Assembly: GCF_001434815.1 (NCBI RefSeq)
Contig: NZ_AZDU01000005.1
Coordinates: 1 to 61,762 of the forward strand
From: Lactobacillus equicursoris DSM 19284 = JCM 14600 = CIP 110162
Lineage (GTDB): Bacteria; Bacillota; Bacilli; Lactobacillales; Lactobacillaceae
DNA: 61,762 nt
Direction: 5' to 3'
Shown here: piece after piece, positions 42,561-51,707 of the stretch
Layout of the letters: each line of letters opens with the position of its first letter
Position numbering within the stretch: position 1 is the first letter of the stretch
Notes under the pieces: generated by a model
Database searches by the model: none
Seen by the model: only the letters and a program-made list of their open reading frames with translations
What the model was told of the DNA's origin: nothing
Made by a program: the position numbers and the translations under genes

Positions 42561-42636
42561 TTTTTTGATTTCTCTTTTTCTCTTGCTTTTTTCGCTTTTT
42601 CTCTTTTTGCTTGGCCTACCAAGCAAATTTTTACAT

Positions 42637-42668
42637 GAAAAAAAGACACCATAAAACAGGTGTCTTTT
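42637..42668 (-). terminator. Terminator of rpmF
   Basis: AAAAGACACCTGT and ATGGTGTCTTTT form the stem, followed by TTTC, directly after the rpmF stop codon. Confidence 0.88.
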
Positions 42669-42670
42669 AA

Positions 42671-42862
42671 TTAGTCGTTATCGCTAGCGGTGTTTTCGCT
42701 TACTACTTGACGACCCTTGTAGTAACCCTTTGGGGATACACGGTGGCTCAAGCGGTATTCACCAGTAGTAGCGTCGTAGTGCATAGCTGGTACGCTGAGC
42801 TTCAAGTGAGCGCGACGTGAACGTTTCTTTTGCTTAGAAGTATGTCTTGCAGGAACTGCCAT
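42671..42862 (-). CDS. rpmF: 50S ribosomal protein L32
   Basis: A 63-residue ribosomal protein. [20 protein letters not shown] opens the chain, and [19 protein letters not shown] is the conserved C-terminal core. No cysteines are present, so it is the zinc-independent form. The ATG follows AAAGGAGATCAGTTATAA. It has its own strong promoter and terminator. Confidence 0.97.
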   Translation of the reverse strand: MAVPARHTSKQKKRSRRAHLKLSVPAMHYDATTGEYRLSHRVSPKGYYKGRQVVSENTASDND

Positions 42863-42930
42863 TTATAACTGATCTCCTTTATTGTAGTATCACAGCATCT
42901 GGTCTTGGACCAAAATACTCAAGTAATTAA

Positions 42931-42959
42931 ATAATACTATTGCTTGGCAAATAAATCAA
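42931..42959 (-). promoter_or_regulatory. Promoter of rpmF
   Basis: On the minus strand TTGATT (42954-42959), 17 bases, then TATTAT (42931-42936). It lies just after the SDR gene, so rpmF is transcribed separately. Confidence 0.75.
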
Positions 42960-42976
42960 GAAAAAGATGATTTTAT

Positions 42977-43771
42977 TTATTTGCGAGAAGCAAATTCTAA
43001 TGATAAGTAGTCTCCAATCGTTGGAAACAGGTTGTAAAGCTTGGCCAAAACCGCCAGACTGACTGGCAGGTTCAATTCGCGCTTGGCAGAGCCAAAGTAG
43101 TGGACGACTTCCCAAGCAACGTCATCCGGGTCAAGCATGAAGGCCTGGACGTTCTTCACATAGTCGCCCTTTTCGTCGGCGATGTTGAAGAAGTTGGTGT
43201 AGACAGGGCCAGGGTTTACTGTCATTACTTTAACACCAAATTGCTTTAATTCCAACCGCAAAACGTTAGAAAATTGAATTACGGCTGCCTTAGCGGCGCT
43301 GTAAGCAGCGGACTTGGTGGTTGGCACCTTGCCGGCCATAGAGGCAAAGTTGATGATTTGGCCGCTTCTTTGGTCCATCATCACCCGGCCAAAGAGGCGG
43401 GTCATGTACATCAGGCCCAGAACGTCCACTTGGAACATGCTGGTAGCATCTTGCATTGGTGCATCCATGAAGTATTCAAACTTGCCAAAGCCAGCAGCGT
43501 TGACCAAGTAATCAATGTGGCTGACCTTGCTGGTCACTTCTTTAAAAGCCTCTTCGATTTCACTGGCGACGCCCAGGTCCACCTTAATGGCAAAAGCGGC
43601 TGAGCCAGACAATTCTTGGGCTTCAGCAGCGATTTCTTCCAGCTTGTCCAGGCTTCTAGCCATTAAGACCACCGTTGCCCCCCGGCTTGCGCTTTCCATG
43701 ACAATGGCGCGGCCAATGCCGCTAGAAGCACCGGTAACAACTACAACTTTATTGCGTAATGAATCACTCAT
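42977..43771 (-). CDS. Short-chain dehydrogenase/reductase
   Basis: A 264-residue NAD(P)-dependent oxidoreductase of the classical SDR type. TGASSGIG (13-20) binds the cofactor, NAAG is at 91-94, and the catalytic residues are Ser144, Tyr157 and Lys161 (YSAAK). The C-terminal part (LNLPVSLAVLAKLYNLFPTI) is similar to the DltE/YqjQ group. The ATG at 43771 is chosen because AAAGGTG precedes it by six bases; the in-frame GTG three codons earlier overlaps that site. It overlaps the rnz stop by eight bases, so the pair is translationally coupled. Its substrate is unknown. Confidence 0.92.
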   Translation of the reverse strand: MSDSLRNKVVVVTGASSGIGRAIVMESASRGATVVLMARSLDKLEEIAAEAQELSGSAAFAIKVDLGVASEIEEAFKEVTSKVSHIDYLVNAAGFGKFEYFMDAPMQDATSMFQVDVLGLMYMTRLFGRVMMDQRSGQIINFASMAGKVPTTKSAAYSAAKAAVIQFSNVLRLELKQFGVKVMTVNPGPVYTNFFNIADEKGDYVKNVQAFMLDPDDVAWEVVHYFGSAKRELNLPVSLAVLAKLYNLFPTIGDYLSLEFASRK

Positions 43772-44705
43772 TTTTTTCACCTTTCATCGGAATGACAAAA
43801 CAATCCAGATCTTTGGCCAGAGTCGTTTCTGGGAAGATCTTCCTAGCCTGCTTGACCATTTGGCTGGCTAAAGGCCCGACGTAGCGCGCCGAAACGTGAG
43901 TCAGGTACAAGTGCCCGACCTGGGCGGCTCTAGCCGTTTCTGCAGCCTGGGTGCAGGTTGAATGGTAGTACTCTTTAGCCAGCTTGCTTTCGCTAGCGTC
44001 AAAAGTAGCCTCATGGACCAAGACGTCGGCATGGTCGGCTAAACGGCCAATTGCCGGCGTGGACCGGGTATCATAGATGACTGTGACTACCCGGCCCTTT
44101 TTGGCTGGGCCTAAAAAATCATGCCCGTCTAAGACTGTCCCGTCTTCTAAGGCAACCTGCTCGCCCCTCTTTAGTTTACCAAGGAGTGGCCCATTTGGCA
44201 CATGATATTGCGCCAATTTGTCCATTAACAGTTCTCCGGCTTTATCGCCTTCCACTACCCGGAAGCCCCAGCTGTCAATCCGGTGGTCCAGTTTTTCAGT
44301 ATAAACCTTAAAGCCCTTTTCATCGACGATCTTGCCCGCCTTTTCCAAGTTAACGAACTTGATCGGGTAAGACAATTTCGTCTTCGAAATCCGGAGTGAC
44401 GTTTTGACGAATTGGTCAAGGCCAGGTGGCCCATAGATGGTCAAGGGGCCAACGTCCCCTTGAAAAGACCGGGTAGCTAAGAGTCCCGGCAGGCCAAAGA
44501 TGTGATCACCGTGGTTGTGGGAGATGAAGATCTTGGTAACCTTCCTTAAGCGAATATTGGTCCGCAGGATTTGGTGCTGGGTGGCTTCCCCGCAGTCAAA
44601 GAGCCAAATTTCGTTTAATTCATCCAATAATTTTAAAGCAAGCCCCGACACATTCCGCAACTTTGATGGCTGGCCTGAACACGTTCCGAGAAATTCCAGT
44701 TCCAT
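43764..44705 (-). CDS. rnz: Ribonuclease Z
   Basis: A 313-residue zinc endonuclease that removes 3' trailers from tRNA precursors. The metallo-beta-lactamase motif HNHGDH is at residues 63-68, and later ligands lie in VYDTRSTP and HVSARY. MELEFLGTCSGQPS opens the chain as usual. The ATG follows AGGTAATCA. The rnz-SDR pairing is, from memory, common in lactobacilli. Confidence 0.96.
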   Translation of the reverse strand: MELEFLGTCSGQPSKLRNVSGLALKLLDELNEIWLFDCGEATQHQILRTNIRLRKVTKIFISHNHGDHIFGLPGLLATRSFQGDVGPLTIYGPPGLDQFVKTSLRISKTKLSYPIKFVNLEKAGKIVDEKGFKVYTEKLDHRIDSWGFRVVEGDKAGELLMDKLAQYHVPNGPLLGKLKRGEQVALEDGTVLDGHDFLGPAKKGRVVTVIYDTRSTPAIGRLADHADVLVHEATFDASESKLAKEYYHSTCTQAAETARAAQVGHLYLTHVSARYVGPLASQMVKQARKIFPETTLAKDLDCFVIPMKGEKNE

Positions 44706-44740
44706 TGATTACCTATTTTCTAAAAATCCAAAAATTTCGC

Positions 44741-46684
44741 TTACTCACCTTTACTCAACATTTCTTTGACGACATAGCTGCTGTAATACATCTGTCCCAC
44801 ATTGTTGGGGTGGGTCTTGTCATCATAAAACCAGCTGGAGTTGCCGTGGGCATATCCATACCAGTCAATCACATGGAAGTTCTTGTGCTTCTTGGCAACG
44901 CTAGCCAGCTGCTGGTTGACCTGGTTTTGCCAAGGCCTGGTTGGGACCACTACGTTGATCCAGTAGATTTGTCTATGCGGTCCCACTAAGTCCAAAATCT
45001 GCTGCATGTCAGAGTCGCTAATTGGGCCGTTTGTGCCCAGCCCAATCAGGACGTTTTCTTGCAGTTGCCCCTTTTGCAGGTATGAGTTGATCAAAGAAAC
45101 CCCAACATCGCCTTGGCGGGAAACGGCCGCATCCACGATGGAATTGGGCATCAGCTTGTGGAGCAGGTCACTTGAAGAAGCCATGACCGAGTCTCCAATT
45201 GCCGTGACTTGCAATTTTTGCGCAGCCTGCAGCTGGGCTTGGCTGATTCCATACTTTTCAAATTCCTGGTTGACCTTCTTGCCGCTGACCTTCTGCTTTG
45301 GCTTAGCCTTGGAGCTGGATGCAGAAGCCTTCTTCGCTTTAGAGCTTGAGCTAGACTTGGACTTAGCACTAGACTTGGCTGATTGCTTGATAGACTCTAG
45401 AGCCCGCTTGTTCATTTCTGCCTGCTTTTTAGAGTTGTTGTTGATCGTCTTGATCAAGGCGCTGTCCTTGTCGTCAGCCTTGGCTAACGGTGAAACGGCA
45501 ATCCCGCAGGTCCCAATTAAGAAAATTAGGAAAAAGGCTGCCGTTTTTAGCCATGACTTAGACAATTGCCGGGGCCGGCGGAAAAGTTGCTTTAAGCTAT
45601 TGATAACTTCCACCGGATCAAAGCGCGGCTTTTCGATTAAGCGGTAAGCGATTTCGCTAATCAGCAAAATCAAGGCCACTTCCAGCACCCGGTACCAGGC
45701 CACGTGGTCTGCCAGGTCACTGACCCGGCTTTCGAAGAAGATCATGACCGGGAACTGGTAGAGATAGATTTCATAGCTTCTTGACCCCAGCCAGTCAAAG
45801 ACCGGATTGGTCAAAAACTGGTTCCAGATGCCAACTGGCGCGGCTATGACCGCCGCCAAGATGGTGACTAACAGGCTAAAGAGGAACATCCCCCCGTAGT
45901 AAGGAAAGGCTGTTTGGGCATCCATCAAAGGGGTAAAGAGCAAGGCTATCATGCCTAAAAAGGCTGCTAAACCGGTCCAGTTGAGGATGCGGGCATCGCT
46001 TTGGGTGAAGCGATTGTCCAGTTCTTCATAAGGCCAAAGCAGTGCCAAGGCTGCCCCTAAGCCTAGGGAGTAAAAGCGGGTATCCGTTCCGTAATAAATC
46101 CGGCTGGTGTCTTGCCCCGGCTTAAAGAGAATAGCCATTTCGACCGCCGAAATCAGGGACAAGGCAACTAATGCCCAAAAGATATTGCGCTTTTTCTTAA
46201 CCAGTTTAACCAAGACCGCCATGATAATTGGCCACAGCAGGTAAAACTGCCAGTCAATGGACATGGTCCACAGGTGAATAAAGGGCGATTCGTTGTTGGC
46301 AAAGCGCTCAAAGTAGCTCTGCCCGTTAAAAATCTGCCACCAATTATATACGCCCAGCAGGTTGGTCAAGACGATCTGGTAGAGCTTGTTCAGCAAATTC
46401 CTTTGAAAAAGAATAATATAGGCTGACGTCACCCACAGCATGGCAATCAGCGGCGGGTACAGCCGCTTAAACCGCCTTTGGTAAAAGGCCCTGACGTCAA
46501 AAAAGCCAAAGCGCCGGTGGGCCGCCATAATCTGGTCGGTGACCAAGTAGCCAGTCAAGACCAAGAAGATTGGCACGCCAAGATAACCACCTCCAAAATG
46601 GTTCGGGTCCAAGTGATAGAGGATAACTCCGATCACAGCCAATGCTCTTAGGCCAGAATAACCCGTAATGTATCTTTTTTTCAT
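44741..46684 (-). CDS. OatA-like membrane O-acyltransferase with SGNH domain
   Basis: A 647-residue protein. Residues 1-400 form an acyltransferase-3 membrane domain with about ten helices (GYSGLRALAVIGVILYH at the start, a last helix at 381-398). Residues 430-470 are a Ser/Lys-rich linker. Residues 490-647 form an extracellular SGNH domain with GDSV (Ser499 nucleophile), GTNG (549-552) and DDKTHPN (Asp622, His625). This layout matches OatA, which O-acetylates peptidoglycan and gives lysozyme resistance; other wall acylations are possible. It lies 35 bases upstream of rnz on the same strand. Confidence 0.93.
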   Translation of the reverse strand: MKKRYITGYSGLRALAVIGVILYHLDPNHFGGGYLGVPIFLVLTGYLVTDQIMAAHRRFGFFDVRAFYQRRFKRLYPPLIAMLWVTSAYIILFQRNLLNKLYQIVLTNLLGVYNWWQIFNGQSYFERFANNESPFIHLWTMSIDWQFYLLWPIIMAVLVKLVKKKRNIFWALVALSLISAVEMAILFKPGQDTSRIYYGTDTRFYSLGLGAALALLWPYEELDNRFTQSDARILNWTGLAAFLGMIALLFTPLMDAQTAFPYYGGMFLFSLLVTILAAVIAAPVGIWNQFLTNPVFDWLGSRSYEIYLYQFPVMIFFESRVSDLADHVAWYRVLEVALILLISEIAYRLIEKPRFDPVEVINSLKQLFRRPRQLSKSWLKTAAFFLIFLIGTCGIAVSPLAKADDKDSALIKTINNNSKKQAEMNKRALESIKQSAKSSAKSKSSSSSKAKKASASSSKAKPKQKVSGKKVNQEFEKYGISQAQLQAAQKLQVTAIGDSVMASSSDLLHKLMPNSIVDAAVSRQGDVGVSLINSYLQKGQLQENVLIGLGTNGPISDSDMQQILDLVGPHRQIYWINVVVPTRPWQNQVNQQLASVAKKHKNFHVIDWYGYAHGNSSWFYDDKTHPNNVGQMYYSSYVVKEMLSKGE

Positions 46685-46744
46685 TGTTTACTCCATATTA
46701 CAAGATTACGATTTGCAAAGATCGATTCTTTATCTGTTATACCC

Positions 46745-48073
46745 TTATTGTACAAATTCAAAGCTAAAGTTGCCGATGTAGACGTCATCACCGTCTTCGG
46801 CCCCTTGGGCCCGCAGCTCATCGTCAACGCCCAGCTTCTTCAGCTTACGGGCTAAACGCATAATCCCATCTTGGTGGTCCATGTTGGTCATGGCAACCAG
46901 GCGTTCCAACTTTTCGCCGTGAATTTCAAATTCGTGGTCACCAATCTTTTCAACCGTGAATTCCATCTTTTCAGGACGACGGTACTTGTAGGTCTTGCTT
47001 TCAGCTGGAGCTTCAGCAGCGGCCTTGGCCTTGGCAGCGGCTTGCTCAGCTTCAACCTCACTGACCAGGTTAGCGGCGTCGCTCATCAACTTGTCAACCC
47101 CTTGGTGGGTAATGCTGGAGAGTTCGTATACTGGCTGGTCAATGCCGTTTTCTGCCAGGTCATGCTTAAACTGAGCCAATTTTTCATCGGCGCCTGGAAT
47201 ATCCATTTGGCTGGCGACGATTAATTCCCGCTTGCTGGAGAGGTCGTCTTCTGTATAAGAAGCTAGTTCGTGCAAGATGGTTTCGTAGTCATCGTATGCA
47301 TCTCGGCCGTTATTTGGATCCATGGACACCATGTGCAGGATGACCTTGGTTCTTTCAACGTGGCGCAGGAACTGAATCCCCAGACCTACGCCTTGGCTGG
47401 CGCCTTTAATCAGCCCTGGCAAGTCAGCCATGGAGAAGTCCCGGCCATCTGGCAAAACCACCATGCCCAGGTTAGGCTTCAAGGTCGTAAACTGGTATGC
47501 CGCAATCTTCGGCTTGGCCTTAGTCACAACTGACAGCAAGGTTGACTTCCCAACGGATGGGTAGCCAACCAAACCGACATCGGCTAACACCTTTAATTCT
47601 AGACGCAGGGTCCGGAACTCGCCTGGTTCACCGTTTTCTGCGATTTCTGGCGCCGTGTTGACGCTAGTAGCAAAGTGGATGTTGCCCCGGCCGCCCCGGC
47701 CGCCTTTAGCCACAACCAGTTCTTGCCCATTTTCGGTCAAGTCCCCGATTTCTTCGCCGGTATAAAAGTCGTAAACCGTGGTCCCGACTGGCACCTTTAA
47801 GTAGAGGTCCTTGGCTGCCCGGCCATATTGGGACTTGATCCGGCCGTTTTCACCAGGATCAGCCTTGAACTTGCGCCGATAGCGGAAATCCATCAGGGTT
47901 CTTAAGCCGTTATCGGCCACAAAAATAATGGATCCACCGCGGCCACCATCGCCGCCGGCTGGGCCACCATTTGGCACGTATTTTTCATGGCGGAAGGCCA
48001 CCATACCGTCCCCGCCCTTACCGGCTTGGACTTCGATCTTTGTTTGATCAACGAATGTTGAAGGAGTTGGCAT
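46745..48073 (-). CDS. obgE: GTPase ObgE/CgtA
   Basis: A 442-residue GTPase in ribosome assembly and stress control. The glycine-rich Obg fold has [21 protein letters not shown] and GGRGGRGN, then the G domain with GYPSVGKST near residue 167, DLPGLI and ASQMD. The C-terminal OCT domain (residues about 360-430) ends with [15 protein letters not shown]. An Ala/Lys/Glu linker precedes it. The ATG is about 12 bases from AAAAGGT. Confidence 0.98.
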   Translation of the reverse strand: MPTPSTFVDQTKIEVQAGKGGDGMVAFRHEKYVPNGGPAGGDGGRGGSIIFVADNGLRTLMDFRYRRKFKADPGENGRIKSQYGRAAKDLYLKVPVGTTVYDFYTGEEIGDLTENGQELVVAKGGRGGRGNIHFATSVNTAPEIAENGEPGEFRTLRLELKVLADVGLVGYPSVGKSTLLSVVTKAKPKIAAYQFTTLKPNLGMVVLPDGRDFSMADLPGLIKGASQGVGLGIQFLRHVERTKVILHMVSMDPNNGRDAYDDYETILHELASYTEDDLSSKRELIVASQMDIPGADEKLAQFKHDLAENGIDQPVYELSSITHQGVDKLMSDAANLVSEVEAEQAAAKAKAAAEAPAESKTYKYRRPEKMEFTVEKIGDHEFEIHGEKLERLVAMTNMDHQDGIMRLARKLKKLGVDDELRAQGAEDGDDVYIGNFSFEFVQ

Positions 48074-48148
48074 TCTTTATTTTTACCTTTTCTTTCTTTA
48101 ACTTAATTTCTGTCTATTTCTGCTTAGAATCGTAGTAGTTAACTCTTT

Positions 48149-48177
48149 ATTATAGGCTATTTTTGCCCATTACTAAA
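48149..48177 (-). promoter_or_regulatory. Promoter of obgE
   Basis: On the minus strand TTTAGT (48172-48177), 17 bases, then TATAAT (48149-48154). It lies in the gap after uvrC. Confidence 0.6.
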
Positions 48178-48183
48178 GGCAAA

Positions 48184-49986
48184 TCACAAAGAAAGTTTAA
48201 CTGCTTGGGCCTGGGGAAGCGTTAACCCGGCTTTTCGCAAATCATCAATAGATGCTTCTTTGATCTTTTTCAAGGACCCAAATTCTCTGAGCAGCTTGGT
48301 TCTAGTCTTTGGGCCAATCCCCTTGATCGAATCAAGGCGACTGGTCAGGGCATTTTTAGCATGAGTTTGCCGGTGGAAGGTGATGGCGAAGCGGTGGACC
48401 TCGTCTTGAATCCGGGTCATCAGGTAAAAGCCTTCAGACTTTGGATCAATCGGGATCAAGCGGAACTCTTCCCCTCTAAAAGGATCCCCGTAAAGGAGGT
48501 GGTTGGTCCGGTGCTTGTCGTCTTTGACCATGCCGGCCACCGGGATATCCAAATTCAATTCGTTTCTTAAAACGTCTTCGCAGGCCTCCACCTGGATCTG
48601 CCCCCCGTCCATTAGAATCAAGTCTGGCAGGCGCTGGTGCTCTTTGAGCAAACGGGTGTAGCGGCGGCGGACGACTTCTCTGGTGTTGCCGACTTCGTCA
48701 GCCGCGTTTTGGTGCTCGACTTCGCCCTTTAATTTGTACTTGCGGTAGCCCGTTTTAAAGGGCACCCCGTCTTTAAAAACGACCAGGGCTGACACCGGGT
48801 CTGCCCCTTGGATGTGGGAGTGGTCAAAGCTTTCAATGTAAGAACCATAGGGCAAGCCCAAAGCCTTAAAGATTTCGGCTTGAGCGCCCTTGGTCTTGCG
48901 GTCGGTGAGTTCAAGCAGGCGGAACTTGTCATCCAGCTTCAGCTTGGCGTTTTCCTTGGCCATCTTCAATAAAGACGCCTTTTGCCCTCTTTGCGGCACC
49001 CGAACCGGGATGCCGATGGCTTCTGCCAAGGTATCTGGATCCAGGTCTTTAGGCACCAGGACTTCCCGCGGCTTCACCCGGTTTCTTTGGTTGTAAAACT
49101 GGGCAATAAAGGACATCATTTCGTCTTCCGGGTCGGTCACGTCTGTCAAAGGAAACATGTAGGATTCCCGTCTTAAAAGCTTGGCCTGTCTCAAGAAGAA
49201 GACCTGGATGGAGATCCAGGAGTGATCTACATAGTAGTTGAAGATGTCTCTTTGGGTGTGGTCGTTAGAAATGATTTTCTGCTTTTCCACCGTTTCTTCG
49301 ATGTACTTGAGCTGGTCGCGCAGTTCCGCTGCCCGCTCAAATTCCATCTGGCTGGCCGCCTCGGTCATTTTCTGGGTCAAGTCTTTTTTGACTTCTTGGA
49401 TGTCCCCGTTTAAAAAACGCTTGATCTTCTTGATCTGCTCGTCGTATTCTTCTTTAGGCACTTCCTTAAAGCAGGCCCCTAAGCACTGCCCCATGTGGTA
49501 GTAAAGGCAGGGCCGGCCGGTATAGCCGGTACAGCGGCGCAAGGGGAAAACTTTTTGGATAAACTTCAAAGTTGCTTGGGCAGCGTAAACGTTGGGGTAA
49601 GGCCCAAAATAGTAGCCCTTATCCTTATAGACAATACTGGTTAAGCGCGTTTGCGGGTTGCGCTCATTGGTGATTTCGATATAAGGATAGCCCGTGCCGG
49701 ACTTTAGCGCCACATTGTAATATGGCTGGTATTTCTTGATTAAGGTGATTTCCAGCAAAAAAGATTCTTTATCTGAATCCACCACGATGATGTCGTAGTC
49801 GGCAATGTTGCGGACCAGTTCCGCCCGTCTGCCCTCTTGCTTACTCTTAAAGTAAGAGCGAACGCGATTTTTCAGATTTTTGGACTTGCCGACATAGATC
49901 ACCTGGCCATTGACGTCTTTCATCAAATAGCAGCCTGGCTTCTCCGGCAGGAGTTTCAATTTTTGCTCAATCAGTTGGTTTGCCAC
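48184..49986 (-). CDS. uvrC: Excinuclease ABC subunit C
   Basis: A 600-residue nuclease that makes both cuts in nucleotide excision repair. The GIY-YIG domain is at residues 13-95 (GCYLMKDVNGQVIYVGKSKN), the UVR motif near 205 (QMEFERAAELRDQLKYIEE), the RNase H-like nuclease domain around SYIESFDHSHIQGADPV and LILMDGG, and a helix-hairpin-helix pair at the C-terminus (LDSIKGIGPKTRTKLLREFG). The start is GTG, supported by AAAGGTGG upstream and by homology (xxLIEQKLKLLPEKPG). Confidence 0.97.
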   Translation of the reverse strand: MANQLIEQKLKLLPEKPGCYLMKDVNGQVIYVGKSKNLKNRVRSYFKSKQEGRRAELVRNIADYDIIVVDSDKESFLLEITLIKKYQPYYNVALKSGTGYPYIEITNERNPQTRLTSIVYKDKGYYFGPYPNVYAAQATLKFIQKVFPLRRCTGYTGRPCLYYHMGQCLGACFKEVPKEEYDEQIKKIKRFLNGDIQEVKKDLTQKMTEAASQMEFERAAELRDQLKYIEETVEKQKIISNDHTQRDIFNYYVDHSWISIQVFFLRQAKLLRRESYMFPLTDVTDPEDEMMSFIAQFYNQRNRVKPREVLVPKDLDPDTLAEAIGIPVRVPQRGQKASLLKMAKENAKLKLDDKFRLLELTDRKTKGAQAEIFKALGLPYGSYIESFDHSHIQGADPVSALVVFKDGVPFKTGYRKYKLKGEVEHQNAADEVGNTREVVRRRYTRLLKEHQRLPDLILMDGGQIQVEACEDVLRNELNLDIPVAGMVKDDKHRTNHLLYGDPFRGEEFRLIPIDPKSEGFYLMTRIQDEVHRFAITFHRQTHAKNALTSRLDSIKGIGPKTRTKLLREFGSLKKIKEASIDDLRKAGLTLPQAQAVKLSL

Positions 49987-50094
49987 TTCCTGACCACCTT
50001 TCTGTAGTACCGGAGCAATTTTATCATGAATGGCATCTCTTTTACACTTTTCCGCTTTACTTAACAGAATTCTTTAATAAAATGTTTTTTCGCA

Positions 50095-50124
50095 TTGCCT
50101 AATGCTGATCCAGCATAGTACAAT
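50095..50124 (+). promoter_or_regulatory. Promoter of the amino-acid permease gene with a palindrome in its spacer
   Basis: TTGCCT (50095-50100), 18 bases, then TACAAT (50119-50124). Most of the spacer is the perfect inverted repeat ATGCTG ATC CAGCAT (50102-50116), where a bound repressor would block RNA polymerase. Confidence 0.65.
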
Positions 50125-50170
50125 TATTAGATAAGTTTTAAAAAATGGATTAGAAAAGGAAGATATAGTT

Positions 50171-51559
50171 ATGTCGATGAACATTTTTCGCAAGGAACAT
50201 GCGGATAACTTGCTCTTAGAAGACAAGCACTTCGAGCGTTCCTTAACCGCCAAAGACCTGATTGCCCTGGGCATTGGGGCCGTGATCGGCACGGGGATCT
50301 TTATTTTGCCGGGAACGGTCGCTGCTACAGAAGCTGGACCGGGGATTTCCCTCTCCTTCTTGATTGCGGCCGTCGTCTGTATTTTGTCTGCCATGTGCTA
50401 CGCTGAATTTGCCTCTGCTATCCCTGTCGCTGGGTCGGCCTATTCTTACGGCAACATTGTTTATGGGGAAGCCGTTGGCTGGGTATTAGGCTGGGCCCTG
50501 GTCCTGGAATACATGCTGGCTGTAGCCGCCGGTGCAGCGGGCTTTTCCAGCTACCTGCAGTCATTTTTAAAGTCCTTTAACCTGGCCTTGCCTCAGGCCA
50601 TCTCTGGTCCCATGGACATCAAGCACGGCGTTTACTTTGACATTGTAGCAATCACGGCGATTTTGCTGGTCTGCGTCTTGCTCTCACGCGGCCTGCGGAC
50701 ATCGGTCAAGATCAACAACGTTGCCGTTTTTATTAAGATTGCCATCGTTCTCTTATTTATCGCCGTTAGCCTCTTCTTCATCAAGCCGGCCAACTACCAC
50801 CCATTTTTGCCATATAAGTTCTCCGGCGTCTTGAAGGGGGCAACCACCGTCTTCTTCGCCTATCTGGGCTTTGACGTCGTTTCTGCTTCAGCTGCCGAGG
50901 TAAAAAATCCCCAAAAGAACATGCCGAAGGGGATCATCGGGACCTTGTCCATCGTGACCGTCTTGTACATCCTGGTTTCCCTCGTCTTAACTGGCATGGT
51001 CAAGTACACCAAGCTGAACGTAGCTAACCCAGTTGCTTACGCCTTAGTGCAGGTCCACCAATCCTGGCTGGCACAGCTTTTATCCTTAGGGATCCTGCTA
51101 GGCATGGCGACCATGATGGTGACCATGATTTATTCCAGCTCCCGTCTGGTTTACGCTATGGCCCGCGATGGCCTTTTGCCTCACTTTTTGGCCAAATTAG
51201 ACGAAAAGCACAACTCCCCTCAAGGAGCCCTGTGGCTGGTCGGAATCATCATCGCCTTAGCCGGCGGGGTCTTCTCGGTCAACCAATTGGCCAACCTGGT
51301 CAACTTCGGAACGCTACTAGCCTTTGCCTTTGTCTCCTTTGGGGTGATTCCTTTGAGAAAGCGGACTGACTTGGTCAATGAAGGCTACAAGGTTCCGCTC
51401 TTCCCATTCATTCCGATCTTGTCTGGCCTGGCTGCCGTCTTCATGCTCACCCGCTTATCAGGAGAAATGTGGCTGGTGGCCGGCATCTGGTTCTTGATCG
51501 GGATTGCCATCTACTTCAGCTACGGCTACTGGCACAGCCAATTAAACGACAAGCAATAG
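50171..51559 (+). CDS. APC-family amino-acid permease
   Basis: A 462-residue membrane transporter with about 12 helices. The first helix region DLIALGIGAVIGTGIFILPG carries the substrate-binding GIGAVIGTGIF of the amino acid-polyamine-organocation superfamily. FFAYLGFDVVSASAAEVKNPQKNMP and the later YSSSRLVYAMARDGLLP are typical of the cationic amino-acid transporter (YfnA-like) branch. The substrate is probably a cationic or branched amino acid, but this is inference. The ATG follows AAAAGGAAGATATAGTT. It is monocistronic. Confidence 0.92.
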   Translation: MSMNIFRKEHADNLLLEDKHFERSLTAKDLIALGIGAVIGTGIFILPGTVAATEAGPGISLSFLIAAVVCILSAMCYAEFASAIPVAGSAYSYGNIVYGEAVGWVLGWALVLEYMLAVAAGAAGFSSYLQSFLKSFNLALPQAISGPMDIKHGVYFDIVAITAILLVCVLLSRGLRTSVKINNVAVFIKIAIVLLFIAVSLFFIKPANYHPFLPYKFSGVLKGATTVFFAYLGFDVVSASAAEVKNPQKNMPKGIIGTLSIVTVLYILVSLVLTGMVKYTKLNVANPVAYALVQVHQSWLAQLLSLGILLGMATMMVTMIYSSSRLVYAMARDGLLPHFLAKLDEKHNSPQGALWLVGIIIALAGGVFSVNQLANLVNFGTLLAFAFVSFGVIPLRKRTDLVNEGYKVPLFPFIPILSGLAAVFMLTRLSGEMWLVAGIWFLIGIAIYFSYGYWHSQLNDKQ

Positions 51560-51598
51560 CTGGAAAAAGCAAAAAACAAAAAAGCAAAAATTCGTTTT

Positions 51599-51622
51599 TA
51601 CTGCCCTTCGGGGCAGTTTTTT
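51599..51622 (+). terminator. Terminator of the permease gene
   Basis: ACTGCCC TTCG GGGCAGT followed by TTTTTC, a stable tetraloop hairpin 40 bases after the stop codon. Confidence 0.92.
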
Positions 51623-51656
51623 CTTGGATGATCTCGAACTAACAGGCTTTTTCCCG

Positions 51657-51662
51657 TATAAT
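51657..51662 (+). promoter_or_regulatory. -10 element of the nucleoside hydrolase gene
   Basis: TATAAT lies about 45 bases before the start codon. TCGAAC 17 bases upstream is a poor -35. Confidence 0.55.
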
Positions 51663-51707
51663 AATCTTGGTAAAACAGATTTGATTCATAGGAAGGCAAG
51701 AAAGAAC

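Noticed and set aside
42561..42626. Basic 22-residue N-terminal extension of the 5'-nucleotidase
   Set aside because: It is Lys/Arg rich from an A-rich leader and absent from the family; the family start is the later ATG.
45006..45647. 213-residue plus-strand frame inside the acyltransferase gene
   Set aside because: It is the reverse reading of the Ser/Lys linker and SGNH domain; the minus-strand gene has complete motifs.
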